Source: CAZDKK01 sp964603725 (lineage in GTDB: Bacteria > Eisenbacteria > RBG-16-71-46 > CAIMUX01 > WJJG01). From it: a DNA stretch of 64,000 bases. The stretch covers positions 5,351 through 69,350 of the forward strand of contig CAZRWW010000022.1 in the NCBI GenBank assembly GCA_964603725.1, in the 5' to 3' direction. Position numbers and translations under genes: made by a program. The notes under the pieces were generated by a model. It saw only the letters and a program-made list of their open reading frames with translations. It searched no databases and was not told the DNA's origin. Of this stretch, positions 1 to 10,212 are shown piece by piece; within the stretch, counting starts at the first letter, position 1; each line of letters begins with the position of its first letter.

Positions 1-13
1 GCGGCCGGGGACG

Positions 14-823
14 ATGCTGCTCAACCGCTACCGCGTCATTCGGCGCATCGGCAGCGGCGGGTTCGGCACGGTCTACCTGGTCAGCGACGTGACCGTCGAG
101 GATGAGCTGATCCTGAAGGTCCTCAGCCCGCACATCTCGGTCGATCCGCTGATGATCAAGCGCTTCGTCCACGAGCTGAAGTACGCGCGGCGGGTCACGC
201 ACCCCAACATCATTCGCATCTACGATCTCCTGCAGTTCGAGGGCGGCCACGCGATCTCGATGGAGTTCTTCCCTGGCAAGGACCTGGGCGCCATCCTGGT
301 CGAGGAAGGGCGCTTGGAGGTGAACCGCGCGCTGCACATCGCCCGCCAGGTGTGCGAGGGACTGGCGGCCGCCCACGCTCAGGGAGTCATCCATCGCGAC
401 ATCAAACCGGCCAACATCATGGTGGGGGAGAGCGACCTGGTGAAGATCGTCGACTTCGGCCTGGCCGCCATGACGCAGAGCGCCGGGTCGCGTCTGACGA
501 AGAGCGGCATCCTGATCGGGACGCCGCAGTACATGGCTCCCGAGCAGATCAAGGGCGACGACGTCGACGGCCGCGCCGACATCTACTCGCTGGGCGTGAT
601 GATGTACGAGATGCTCTCGGGGCGGCAGCCCTTCTGCGGCGACAGCGCGGTCAACATCCTCTACCAGCACCTGGAAGGCAAGGCCCCGCCGCTCAGTGAG
701 CTCGTGCCCGACGTCCCGGCGGAGGTCGAGCAGTGCGTCGCCTGCTTCATGGCCCGGCACCGCGAGGAGCGACCGCCCGACATCGCCGGCTGCCTCGCTC
801 TGCTCGCGGGGAGGGCCGCGTGA
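14..823 (+). CDS. Ser/Thr protein kinase (kinase domain, probably 5'-truncated)
   Basis: Hanks-type Ser/Thr kinase domain of about 269 residues, predicted to phosphorylate Ser/Thr on partner proteins in the cytoplasm. The glycine loop GSGGFG is at residues 13-18, the ATP-binding Lys at 35, the catalytic loop HRDIKPAN at 127-134, DFG at 147-149, and an activation-segment GTPQYMAPEQ follows. The domain ends a few residues before the stop and there is no transmembrane or sensor tail. The reading frame is open to the window edge and the residues just before the Met read PGT, a common lead-in to kinase domains (PGTxLxxRY). The true start may therefore lie upstream, with another domain in front. 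Two PilT ATPases follow after 21 bp and an FHA-domain protein lies opposite, which suggests that phosphorylation feeds into motility and c-di-GMP control (inference). Confidence 0.9.
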   Translation: MLLNRYRVIRRIGSGGFGTVYLVSDVTVEDELILKVLSPHISVDPLMIKRFVHELKYARRVTHPNIIRIYDLLQFEGGHAISMEFFPGKDLGAILVEEGRLEVNRALHIARQVCEGLAAAHAQGVIHRDIKPANIMVGESDLVKIVDFGLAAMTQSAGSRLTKSGILIGTPQYMAPEQIKGDDVDGRADIYSLGVMMYEMLSGRQPFCGDSAVNILYQHLEGKAPPLSELVPDVPAEVEQCVACFMARHREERPPDIAGCLALLAGRAA

Positions 824-844
824 GAGCGGCGCGGGGAGGCTGAT

Positions 845-1977
845 GTGGCCCGCATCGACGCGTTCCTGCAATTGGGTCGCGAGCAAGGGTGCTCCGACAT
901 CCACTTCGCGGTCGGGCTGCCGCCCCTGGTGCGCCTCGACGGCGAGCTGACGCCCATCAAGTACCGCAGTCTGACGGCCGAAGAGGCCGAGTCCATCCTG
1001 GCGGAGATCCTGGACGAGCAGCACTTGGCGGAGTTCCAGCGCCGCGGCTCGGTCGACCTCTCGTACATGTCGCCCGAGGCCGGGCGCTATCGGATCAACG
1101 TCTGCCGCCAGGCGCGGGGGATCGGCGCGGTCTGCCGCGTCATCCCCGGGCAGGTCGTGCCGCTCGAGCAGCTCGGCCTGCCGCCGGTGATCGCCAGCTT
1201 CGCGCGCCTGAACGCGGGGCTGGTCCTGGTGACCGGCGCGACGGGGACGGGCAAGTCCACCACCCTGGCCGCGGTCATCGACCGCATCAACCGCACGCGC
1301 AACGCCGTCATCCTCACGCTCGAGGATCCGGTCGAGTTCCTCCACACCAGCGACAAGGCGCTCGTCATCCAGCGCGAGTTGGGCGCCAGCCTGCGGAGCT
1401 ACAGCGAGGGCTTGCGGGCGGCGTTGCGCGAGGACCCCGACGTCATCCTGGTGGGCGAGCTGCGCGACGCCGAGACCATCGCGCTGGCCCTGGAGGCGGC
1501 CGAGACGGGTCACCTCGTGCTGGGGACACTTCACACTCGCGGCGCCGCGCAGACGATCGACCGCATCCTGGACGCCTTCCCGTCGGAGTCGCACAACCAG
1601 GTCCGCAACACGCTCGCCGACAACCTGCGCGCGGTGATGAGCCAGGAGCTCGTCCGGGCGGCGGACGGGCGCGGCCGGCGCGCGGCGATGGAGATCCTGG
1701 TCAATGTGCCGGCGGTGGCCCAGATGATCCGCGAGGGCAAGACCTTCCAGCTCCACCACGCCATGGAGACCGGAAAGCGCTTCGGCATGCAGCTCATGGA
1801 TCGCGAGCTGCTCAAGCTCGTCCAGGCGGGCGACATCGACCCGGACGAGGCCTATCTGCTGGCCGCGGACAAGCGGCCGTTCCTGTCGTTCACCACTGCG
1901 ACCAGCGGGGCCGAGGCGGCCCTGGCGACGCAGGCCGCGCCGGACGACGACGCGGCCGGGCCGCGGAGGGCAGCGGC

Positions 1978-1981
<4 letters not shown>
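845..1981 (+). CDS. PilT/PilU-type twitching motility ATPase (first copy)
   Basis: Type IV pilus retraction ATPase family, a hexameric cytoplasmic motor that depolymerises pilin. It is 378 residues long, close to the usual 345-380. Walker A GATGTGKS is at residues 131-138, the Walker B region DPDVILVGE ends at 205, and a His box GTLHTRGA follows. The start is GTG. The stop overlaps the ATG of the next gene (ATGA), so the two ATPases are translationally coupled. The C-terminal 35 residues are Ala-rich and probably disordered. Whether it acts as PilT (main motor) or PilU (accessory) cannot be decided from the motifs. Confidence 0.9.
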
Positions 1982-3048
<1,067 letters not shown>

Positions 3049-3063
3049 CGAGCGCCCCGGGGC

Positions 3064-3157
3064 GACGGGCCGCCGGCGAAGCTCCGCGACGGCAGCCGGC
3101 CAAGCTCCGCGACGGGCCGCCGGCGAAGCTCCGCGACGGCCGCCGGCCAAGCTCCGC
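3064..3157. repeat. 4-copy tandem repeat of 23-24 bp
   Basis: Four head-to-tail copies, 3064-3087, 3088-3110, 3111-3134 and 3135-3157, alternate between a 24-bp form beginning GACGGGCCGCCGGCGAAG and a slightly diverged 23-bp form; all end in AGCTCCGC. The array fills the gap between the convergent ends of the second PilT gene and the FHA/HD-GYP gene. No poly-T tract follows, so a classical intrinsic terminator is not evident. Confidence 0.9.
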
Positions 3158-3173
3158 ACCGAGCCGCCGCCGT

Positions 3174-4730
3174 TCAGGCCGCGCGCTCCTGCTCGCCAGG
3201 CTCCGGGAAGGGCATCGCGCGCAGCACGAACGAGTCCATCCGGTAGACCGTGCGGGCGATCTCCGGCGTGATCCGCTCGGCCACTTCCAGGACCTGGGCG
3301 TCCCAGAGGACGTCACGATCCGCGTTGAGAACCGTCAGCGCATCCGGGAAGGACATGGCCGCCTTGTACGGGCGGGATGTGACCAGAGCGTCCAGGACGT
3401 CGGCCACGGCGATGACGCGCGAGAGGAATGGGATGTCCTCACCGCTCAGGCCGTAGATGCCCGAGCCATTCAGCTTCTCGTGATGGTAGGCGGCGATGCG
3501 TGGCACCTCCTTGAGGTGCTCCGGATAGCGGATCATGTCGAGCACGTTCTGGGTGTATTCGGCGTGCTCGTTCATCTCCCGGCGCTCCTCAGGCGTGAGC
3601 CCGGCCGGTTTGGACAGCAGCTCGATGCGGGCCGCGTGCTTGCCCATGTCGTGCAAGACCGAGGCGACGCCCAACACCTCGAGCTCCTCCTCGCTCAGAC
3701 CGATCTCCCGGCCCATCAGCAGGGCGACGGAGCGCACGCGCTCCGAGTGATTCGCCGTATCTGGGTCCTTCAGGCTGAGCGACCTCACCAGGGCGTTGAT
3801 CGTCGACTGCAGGGCGCGCTGCTGCTCTTGATAGAGGCGCAGGTTGTCCAGGACCAGCCCGATGTGCGACGCGAAGAGCGCCAGCAGGTCGAGGTCGCCG
3901 CTCTTGAACACGCCATGGCCCGGGGCCCGGATGTCCAGCTCGAGGACGCCGAACGGGCGGTCCTGCCCCTGCAGCGGCACGCACATGGCCTGCTCGATGT
4001 TGGCGGCCACGATGCTCTCCGAGGCGCTCATGCTGTTCTGGCCGCGCGTGAAGGCCAGCGACACGCCCTCGCGCAGCACGCGCCCCACGATGGACCGGCT
4101 GAGCGGATGGCTGGCGGGCTCGCCCGAACGGCTGCGGAAGAGGAGCGGCCGCAGGGCGTCGCTCTCGTCGGCCCGCACCGCCATGACCATGTGTGTTGAT
4201 TTGGGAAAGGCCTGGAAGAGAACGTCGCCGATCGCGGCGATGAGACCGCGCTCGTTCTTCAGTCGTGTGCTCGTCTCGCGGACCAGCCGTAGGAACAGGG
4301 GCGCCGCCTCGGACTTGGCGGCGATCAGGTCCTCGTGCAGTCGGTCCGGATCGGGGCGAGGTTGCGACAACGTGACCATCACCTCGCCCTGCTCGCCCGC
4401 GTCCACGAACACCGGCTCCGCCCCCTCGAGACGGATCGTGTAGCCGTCGATCTGGATGACGTCGCCGGGCCGCAGCGCGAAGGCCTTGGTGCCCTTTCCG
4501 GCCAGGAGGATCTTCTCTTGACCGTGCAGGATGGCCGTGCCGTTGGTGCTGTTCAGGTCTTCGTAGATGAGTCCGACTCGCGTTGCGTACAGTCGTCCGT
4601 GGTACTTCGAGATGCTGCGATCGGGCAGGCAGATGGCGTTGTCGGGCGCCCGGCCGATGGCGACCGAGTCTTCGTTGAAGAACAGGGCCCGACCGCTTTG
4701 GTTGGGGCCTGTGAGCACCAGTCGGAGCAT
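3174..4730 (-). CDS. FHA-GAF-HD-GYP protein, putative c-di-GMP phosphodiesterase
   Basis: A 518-residue three-domain signalling protein. An N-terminal FHA domain (about 1-100) has GR at 26-27, the Ser/His of SISKYH, and a DLNSTNGT strand, the phosphothreonine-binding set. A GAF domain follows (about 150-300), then an HD-GYP phosphodiesterase domain (about 318-500). The HD dyad is at 360-361 and HHE at 416-418. The signature that is normally HHExxDGxGYP reads HHEKLNGSGIYGL, so the GYP triad is altered and activity or specificity may differ. The start was chosen at the Met directly before the FHA fold; upstream in-frame sequence is low-complexity and extends into the divergent gene. The FHA domain makes it a plausible target of the nearby Ser/Thr kinase. 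Confidence 0.88.
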   Translation of the reverse strand: MLRLVLTGPNQSGRALFFNEDSVAIGRAPDNAICLPDRSISKYHGRLYATRVGLIYEDLNSTNGTAILHGQEKILLAGKGTKAFALRPGDVIQIDGYTIRLEGAEPVFVDAGEQGEVMVTLSQPRPDPDRLHEDLIAAKSEAAPLFLRLVRETSTRLKNERGLIAAIGDVLFQAFPKSTHMVMAVRADESDALRPLLFRSRSGEPASHPLSRSIVGRVLREGVSLAFTRGQNSMSASESIVAANIEQAMCVPLQGQDRPFGVLELDIRAPGHGVFKSGDLDLLALFASHIGLVLDNLRLYQEQQRALQSTINALVRSLSLKDPDTANHSERVRSVALLMGREIGLSEEELEVLGVASVLHDMGKHAARIELLSKPAGLTPEERREMNEHAEYTQNVLDMIRYPEHLKEVPRIAAYHHEKLNGSGIYGLSGEDIPFLSRVIAVADVLDALVTSRPYKAAMSFPDALTVLNADRDVLWDAQVLEVAERITPEIARTVYRMDSFVLRAMPFPEPGEQERAA

Positions 4731-5031
4731 AAGCTTCGGGTCCCCGGTTGCCGGTGACGGGGTCCGCTGCCCGGGCAGCCCAGCCCTACGCCAGGGGCGC
4801 GGACCGTGACGATCGAGGTCGCGGGGCCGCTCAGTAAACAAGAACGGCACTGCCGGGAGGATCTTGAGCATGCTGCTGGCTCGGGCCGACCACGCTTCAC
4901 TTCTCGGCCGCAGCGGCCGATCTTCATGAGGCGGGAGCACCGTGAACGTCGCCCATGACGCCGGGGGGAAGGGCTCAGGCGCTGTGATGGCGCCCGCAAC
5001 CGCGCCGGTTGCCAACCGCAGGGGGACCGTC
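4731..5031. other. divergent intergenic region between the two HD-GYP genes
   Basis: About 300 bp between the FHA-HD-GYP gene (minus) and the membrane HD-GYP gene (plus), so promoters for both should lie here. Reading frames are open through it on both strands because of the high GC, but they look non-coding. I see no convincing -35/-10 pair. A GTG at 4942 preceded by GGCGGGAG is an alternative start for the plus-strand gene. Confidence 0.5.
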
Positions 5032-6075
5032 ATGAATCTGAAGGGGTTGCCGATCGAGCTGCTGCGCAGGATCGCCGGCGCCGGCATCGCGCTGATCACT
5101 TTGTACACAATCGCCAACATTCTGTGGGCGGTGTCCGCGGGACACCCGCTGCCCGTGCCGATCCACGGGCTGGCGGTGTTGGTCGCGGGCGTCTCTCTGG
5201 GGGCGGCCCTCGGCGCGACCCGTGGTGTCGTGCGCGAGTCATCGCCATCCTGCGGCCCCGACGCGGCGGACTACCTCGAGACGGTCCGCATGCTCGCCGC
5301 GGCGATCGACACGGGCGACCCCTTCGCGCTCGGGCGCTCGTATCGCATCGCTCAGTTCTGCCTGCGGGTGGGAGCCCACCTGGGGCTGTCGGCCGAGCGC
5401 CTCCGCACGCTGGAGCTCGCCGCGCTGCTGCACGACATCGGGCGCACGGCCATCCATCGCGATGTGCTGCTCAAGCCGGGACGACTCGACTCGGCCGAGC
5501 GAGAGATCGTGCGCACCCACCCGCAGATCGGCTATGACATCCTGAAGGGGATCGAGCCGCTGCGGCGGGCCGCCGAAATCGTCCGCGCCCATCACGAGCA
5601 GCCCGACGGCCACGGCTACCCGGGCGGTCTGGCGGCCTCTCAGATCCCGATCGAGAGCAGCATCATCAGCGCGGTGGCAGCCTTCGAGGCGATGACGTGC
5701 GACCGCCCGTACCGGCGCGCGCTGTCGGCCGCGGAGGCCCTGGAGGAGCTGCGCGAACACGCCGGCAGTCAGTTCCGCGCTGAGGTCGTCGACGCGCTCC
5801 AGGGGTTGCACGAATCGGGCGAGCTCTACGCCGGCATGGACCTGATCAGCCTCGAGCGCTACTCGAGCGGCCGGTGCGTGTCGCGCGCCGTCGAGGAACA
5901 CCTCGCCCGTCACAAGATCCCCTGGGGCGGATGCGGCTGGACAGGGTCGGCGACGCCGCCCGTGCGCGGAGGCGACGGCGAGATCGGCATCGACCTGGTG
6001 ACCGACGGACAGATCCTGTTCGAGGAAGACGAGGCCGATCGGTTCTCGCCTCCGGCCCGAGCCTCCGGCCAGTAG
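5032..6075 (+). CDS. membrane-anchored HD-GYP domain protein
   Basis: Putative cyclic-di-GMP phosphodiesterase of about 347 residues. Two hydrophobic segments near the N-terminus (roughly residues 13-30 and 40-58) anchor it in the inner membrane. A cytoplasmic HD-GYP domain follows, with HD at 134-135 and an intact HHEQPDGHGYP signature at 187-197, in contrast to its degenerate divergent neighbour. The ATG at 5032 has AGGGGGA upstream; a GTG at 4942 would add 30 polar residues. No periplasmic sensor domain is visible, so its input is probably a partner protein or expression level. Transcribed away from the FHA-GAF-HD-GYP gene. Confidence 0.85.
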   Translation: MNLKGLPIELLRRIAGAGIALITLYTIANILWAVSAGHPLPVPIHGLAVLVAGVSLGAALGATRGVVRESSPSCGPDAADYLETVRMLAAAIDTGDPFALGRSYRIAQFCLRVGAHLGLSAERLRTLELAALLHDIGRTAIHRDVLLKPGRLDSAEREIVRTHPQIGYDILKGIEPLRRAAEIVRAHHEQPDGHGYPGGLAASQIPIESSIISAVAAFEAMTCDRPYRRALSAAEALEELREHAGSQFRAEVVDALQGLHESGELYAGMDLISLERYSSGRCVSRAVEEHLARHKIPWGGCGWTGSATPPVRGGDGEIGIDLVTDGQILFEEDEADRFSPPARASGQ

Positions 6076-6221
6076 CGCGGTTGACCGCAACCCGCCGCTG
6101 TCTGCACAATGATCCCGCCGTCCGCGCGCAGTCCGCGCGGAAGAGAAGATCAGTCGATGACGGGCGGGCTCGCCGCGCAACGGCGGACTCGCGGCGCGGC
6201 GCATGAAGGGGGGCGGGTGAC

Positions 6222-7220
6222 ATGGCCGGGGCGACCTTTCGCGCGTTGTGGGTCGAGGAGATGGCGGGCGGCGGGTTTGCGCGCCGGATCCTCGAGCGGA
6301 CGACCGCCGATCTGCCGCCGGGAGAGGTGCTGATCCGCGTATCGCACTCCTCGCTCAACTACAAGGACGCCCTCTCGGCCACGGGCAACCGGGGCGTGAC
6401 GCGCACCTACCCGCACACGCCCGGGATCGACGCGGCCGGCGTCGTGGCCGAGAGCGCCAACGATGCCTTTCGCCCGGGCGACGAGGTCCTGGTGACCGGC
6501 TATGACCTCGGGATGAACACGGCGGGCGGATTCGGCGGGTACGTGCGCGTGCCGTCGGGCTGGGTCGTGCGGTTGCCGGAGGGGATGTCGCGCGCCGAGA
6601 GCATGGCGTACGGCACGGCGGGTTTCACGGCGGCCCTGGGGATCCTGCGGCTCGAGCGCGGCGGCATCGAGCCCGAGCGCGGCCCGATCCTGGTCACGGG
6701 CGCCACGGGCGGCGTCGGCTCGCTGGCGGTCGGGATGCTGGCCCGGGCCGGCTACACGGTGGCGGCCGTGACGGGCAAGCCCGAGGCGCACGCGTTCCTC
6801 GAGGCGCTGGGCGCGCGGGAGATCATCCCGCGGGCGGCGGCGATCGACGCGAGCCGGCCGCTGCTCAAGGCCCGCTGGGCGGGCGTGATCGACACGGTCG
6901 GCGGGGAAATCCTCGCCACCGCGCTGGCCTCGACCACGCCGCGGGCGGTGGTCGCTTGCTGCGGGCTGGTCGCATCACCCCAGCTTGCCACCACGGTCTT
7001 TCCCTTCATCCTGCGCGGCGTGAGCCTGGTGGGAATCGATTCGGCGGCATGCCCCATGGAGGAGCGCCTGCGGGCCTGGGGCCGCATCGCCGGCGACTGG
7101 CGACTCGACGATATGCGCGCCATCACGACCGAGATCACGCTCGAGGAGCTCAGCGGGCACATCGATCGCATCCTGGCGGGACAGGAGCGTGGCCGCGTCG
7201 TGATCGCGCACGGCGCGTGA
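6222..7220 (+). CDS. YhdH/AcuI-family quinone oxidoreductase (acrylyl-CoA reductase-like)
   Basis: MDR-superfamily NADPH-dependent oxidoreductase, 332 residues, a typical length for YhdH/YhfP. Family features are the N-terminal SSLNYKDAL stretch, the HTPGIDAAGVV segment, the NADPH-binding GATGGVGSLA motif near residues 165-174, and the absence of Zn-binding Cys residues. The best-studied members reduce acrylyl-CoA to propionyl-CoA (AcuI), which protects against toxic acrylyl-CoA. A D-2-hydroxyacid dehydrogenase follows 59 bp downstream in the same direction. The exact substrate is not determined by the sequence. Confidence 0.85.
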   Translation: MAGATFRALWVEEMAGGGFARRILERTTADLPPGEVLIRVSHSSLNYKDALSATGNRGVTRTYPHTPGIDAAGVVAESANDAFRPGDEVLVTGYDLGMNTAGGFGGYVRVPSGWVVRLPEGMSRAESMAYGTAGFTAALGILRLERGGIEPERGPILVTGATGGVGSLAVGMLARAGYTVAAVTGKPEAHAFLEALGAREIIPRAAAIDASRPLLKARWAGVIDTVGGEILATALASTTPRAVVACCGLVASPQLATTVFPFILRGVSLVGIDSAACPMEERLRAWGRIAGDWRLDDMRAITTEITLEELSGHIDRILAGQERGRVVIAHGA

Positions 7221-7279
7221 CGGCGCGCGGCAAGGGCGTCACCCGGCCGGCCCGGGCCGTCAGCGGAGAGACGGGAAGC

Positions 7280-8248
7280 GTGGACGTCTATTTCTACGAG
7301 GCCTTCGCCGAGGAGGCCGCCGAGCTGCGGCAACACCTCCCGGCCGCTGTCAGGGCAGGTTTCACGGATCGCACGATCCAGGAGACCGGTGACCTCGCGC
7401 CGCCGGCGGGGCTCGTCAGTATCCGCACGCAATCCATCGTCCCCGTCGCCTGGGCCAACGCGCTGCGCGGGGTCCTCTCGCGCTCGACGGGCTACGATCA
7501 TCTCATCCGCTACCGCGCCGCCTGCGAGTGCCCCGTGCCGTGCGGCTACCTGCCGCTGTACTGCAACCGCGCCGTGGCGGAGCAGGCGCTTCTGATGTGG
7601 ATGGCGCTGCTGCGCAAGCTGCCCCAGCAGACGGCGAGCTTCGCGACGTTTCAGCGCGATGGGCTGACCGGATCCGAATGCGAGGGCAAGACGCTGGCGG
7701 TGGTCGGCGTGGGCAACGTTGGCCACCAGGTCATCCGGATCGGCGCGGGGCTCGGCATGCGGGCGCTGGGTGTCGACCTCCTCGAGCGGTATGACTGGGT
7801 GGATTATGTCCCGATCGACGAGGCCGTCGCTCACGCGGACGTGATCGTCTGCGCCATGAATCTGACGCGCGCGAACGCCGGCTACTTCGGCTACGGGCGC
7901 CTCAGCCGCGCGCGGCCGCGCGCGGTCTTCGTGAACGTGGCCCGCGGCGAGATGTCGCCGTCCCCGGACCTGCTGCGCCTGCTCGAGGAGGGGCGCCTGG
8001 GCGGCGTCGCGCTCGACGTCTACGACCACGAGCAGGAGCTGGCGGTCGCGCTGCGCGCGGGCGCGAGCGATCTCGGCTCGCAGGTCAAGGCCACCCTCGC
8101 GCTGGCGAAGCTTCCCAATGTGATCCTCACGCCCCACAATGCCTTCAACACGCAGGAGGCGGTCGATCGCAAGGCCGAGCACGCGGTGCGGCAGGTGGAG
8201 CACTTCCTGCGCGCCGGGACGTTCCTGTGGCCCGTGCCCGCGGAGTGA
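7280..8248 (+). CDS. NAD-dependent D-2-hydroxyacid dehydrogenase
   Basis: A 322-residue member of the D-isomer-specific 2-hydroxyacid dehydrogenase family. The Rossmann motif GxGxxG (GVGNVG) is at 143-148. The catalytic Arg is in NVARGE, the Glu in DVYDHE and the His in TPHNAF near the C-terminus. The start is a GTG preceded by GAGAGACGGGAAG; in-frame sequence upstream overlaps the preceding gene and does not resemble the family. Closest in layout to D-lactate dehydrogenase-like proteins, though the substrate is not fixed by the motifs. It ends convergently 38 bp from a minus-strand membrane protein. Confidence 0.85.
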   Translation: MDVYFYEAFAEEAAELRQHLPAAVRAGFTDRTIQETGDLAPPAGLVSIRTQSIVPVAWANALRGVLSRSTGYDHLIRYRAACECPVPCGYLPLYCNRAVAEQALLMWMALLRKLPQQTASFATFQRDGLTGSECEGKTLAVVGVGNVGHQVIRIGAGLGMRALGVDLLERYDWVDYVPIDEAVAHADVIVCAMNLTRANAGYFGYGRLSRARPRAVFVNVARGEMSPSPDLLRLLEEGRLGGVALDVYDHEQELAVALRAGASDLGSQVKATLALAKLPNVILTPHNAFNTQEAVDRKAEHAVRQVEHFLRAGTFLWPVPAE

Positions 8249-8285
8249 CGGCGCGATCCGGCCGCGCACCTCGAGCGGCGTCGAC

Positions 8286-8960
8286 CTAGCGTCCGGCGCC
8301 GGGGGCCGAGGGCGCCGCGCGCCGAAACAGGATCGCGAGCGACCACGTCGAACCCGGGAAGGTCACCGCCCACAGGGCGGCGATCCAGATCATCCAGTGC
8401 CAGTACATTTGCAGCGCGATGAAGGGCAGCAGCAGCCCATTGGCTGTCAGGAAGCAGCGCGCAACCCGCTCGATTCCCGGGCCGCTGAACACCCTGGCCG
8501 CGAAGAGCGTGGCCACGCTCATGAAGCTGTAGCCGAGGATGTCGACGGCGTACAGGAACGAATCGAAAGGCACGAAGAGGAACTGCTCCATCCCCGCGGT
8601 GCGCCCCGCCGCCAGGCGGGGGGTCACCCAGGCGAGCTGCACGTAGTAGTTGATGCTGATCAGGACCGCGTACGCGGTGGCGAACGCGACGGCCGCGTGG
8701 CTCCAGACCTTCCGGCCGGGCGGCGCCGCCTGGTGGATGCTGACCGCGAGCACGACGAAGGCGGAGCCCAGGAACAGCGAGGGCGTCAGGAGGATGACGA
8801 GTCCCAGCGGCGTGCTCGAGCTCTCGGGCCCCCCCGCGGAGCCCAACCATCCCAGCCACTCCGCGATTTGCCCGACGTCGTAGGTGATGCTGAACACGGT
8901 GGCGAGGACCGCCGACCAGAATCCGACCGTCCTGGTCGCCGGCGAGATCGCTCCGATCAT
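8286..8960 (-). CDS. multi-pass membrane protein of unknown function
   Basis: A 224-residue hydrophobic protein with about six predicted transmembrane segments and Trp/Tyr-rich boundaries. I recognise no catalytic motif. The ATG was chosen because GGAGG lies six bases upstream. It lies 113 bp downstream of the creatininase-family gene on the same strand and may share its transcript. Function unknown. Confidence 0.7.
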   Translation of the reverse strand: MIGAISPATRTVGFWSAVLATVFSITYDVGQIAEWLGWLGSAGGPESSSTPLGLVILLTPSLFLGSAFVVLAVSIHQAAPPGRKVWSHAAVAFATAYAVLISINYYVQLAWVTPRLAAGRTAGMEQFLFVPFDSFLYAVDILGYSFMSVATLFAARVFSGPGIERVARCFLTANGLLLPFIALQMYWHWMIWIAALWAVTFPGSTWSLAILFRRAAPSAPGAGR

Positions 8961-9073
8961 GCCTTGCCTCCAGTGAACCACCGGCCTCATGTCCCCGGTG
9001 CGCCGTGCGCCCGGCGGCCCGCCCGCGGGGGACGCCGCGCGGGCCCCGCGCGCAGGGCCGGTTGACGGGACCT

Positions 9074-9871
9074 TCACTTCCCGATCGCGCCCCACCCCGC
9101 CAGGATCTCGCGGATCATCTTCTCCATCTGGTCCATCACCACCTCCGCCATGCGCGCGCACTTCTCCGGCGTCAGGCGGGCGAAGTCGACCGGGTCGTCG
9201 GGGTGATCGTACGTCATGCACGGCCGCACGGCTGGGTAGGTCTTGACGCCCTTGTACACGTAGAAGGAGGGCGTCTTCTTGCGCGGCACGAGGTCGCTCA
9301 GATCCGGGCGCAGGCCGAGCAGCGTGCTCATCTCGTCGATGGCCGCGTGACCCATGCCGCCGGGGCCGAAGATCTCGGCGGCCTGCTCCTGCACTTCCCA
9401 CCACCAGTCGATGACGGCGACGCGCAGGCCCGACTCGCGCGACAGGCTTTCGGCCGCCTCGTGCAGCGTGGCGGTGTTGCCGCCATGGCCGTTGATCACC
9501 AGCAGGTTCTGCAGGCCGTTGCGCCGCAGCGAGCGTCCGACGTCGGTCAGGAAAGCCGCGAGGGTCGCGCTCGACAGCGTGCAGGATCCCGGATAGGCCA
9601 GCAGCGAGACGGTCAGGCCGTAGGGCATGACGGGCAGGCAAGGGATCGCCAGGCGCTCCGCCAGGCGCCGGGCGAGCGCGTCCGGGATCAGGTTGTCGGT
9701 GCCCACGGGCCCGCTGGCGTGCGCCTCGATCGTCCCCAGCGGGAGGAGGGCGGTCTCGAAGCGCTCGCGCGCGTGCTCGTGGGTCGAGAGAAGCTGCCAG
9801 TCGAGCAGGCGGGCCGGGCGCGCGGGGGTTCGCCGGCGCGGTCGGGCCGGCGGAGTGCGTTTCGCTGCCAT
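9074..9871 (-). CDS. creatininase (creatinine amidohydrolase) family protein
   Basis: A 265-residue member of the creatininase family, metal-dependent amidohydrolases that act on cyclic amides or in pterin and peptide maturation. The LPLGTIEAHASGPVGTD segment carries the metal-binding Glu, His and Asp. The NGHGGNTA motif is intact, and a GHAAIDEMST segment stands where the family has the second Glu-containing metal site. The start ATG has GGAGG 9 bases upstream. The first 25 residues are an Arg/Pro-rich tail not seen in typical members. No creatine or hydantoin pathway gene is nearby, so the substrate is unknown. Confidence 0.8.
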   Translation of the reverse strand: MAAKRTPPARPRRRTPARPARLLDWQLLSTHEHARERFETALLPLGTIEAHASGPVGTDNLIPDALARRLAERLAIPCLPVMPYGLTVSLLAYPGSCTLSSATLAAFLTDVGRSLRRNGLQNLLVINGHGGNTATLHEAAESLSRESGLRVAVIDWWWEVQEQAAEIFGPGGMGHAAIDEMSTLLGLRPDLSDLVPRKKTPSFYVYKGVKTYPAVRPCMTYDHPDDPVDFARLTPEKCARMAEVVMDQMEKMIREILAGWGAIGK

Positions 9872-10212
9872 CGTTGTGCCTCCAGCGTAGGATCTTATTG
9901 CGTATCTTGTGATTAGCCCCGGAAGTCTAGCGCCGGCCGGCGGCGCCGGCAAGCGCGCGCTGTTGGAACGGGCGCTGGGTCGCCGGACGCCGAGCCGGCA
10001 GGGGCCGACCCACCCGGCGCAGGGCCGGTCACGCCCGCGCCGACCCACCCGGCGCAGGGCCGGTCACGCCCGCGCCGACCCACCCGGCGCAGGGCCGGTC
10101 ACGCCCGCGCCGACCCCGGTTCAGATCATCCCCGCTCCGGCCGATGGAAAGGGGGACGTGGGCCGCTACCCGGCGGCGCCATGGGTTTCCGGCCATGACG
10201 GGGAGATGCGAC
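9872..10212. other. divergent intergenic region with tandem repeats
   Basis: About 340 bp upstream of both the creatininase gene (minus) and a small lipoprotein gene (plus). The first 60 bp are relatively AT-rich, as expected for a minus-strand promoter, but I see no clear consensus pair. The rest is dominated by the 35-bp triplicate described separately. Confidence 0.5.
10006..10110. repeat. three perfect tandem copies of a 35-bp unit
   Basis: Units 10006-10040, 10041-10075 and 10076-10110 are identical and begin CGACCCACCCGGCGCAGGGC; the first bases of a fourth copy follow. Flanking bases just upstream (GGGGC) and downstream (CGACCCC) are not repeated. There are no spacers, which excludes a CRISPR array. 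Confidence 0.95.

Noticed and set aside
10006..10110. Possible CRISPR array
   Set aside because: The three 35-bp units abut directly with no spacers, and no cas genes are nearby.
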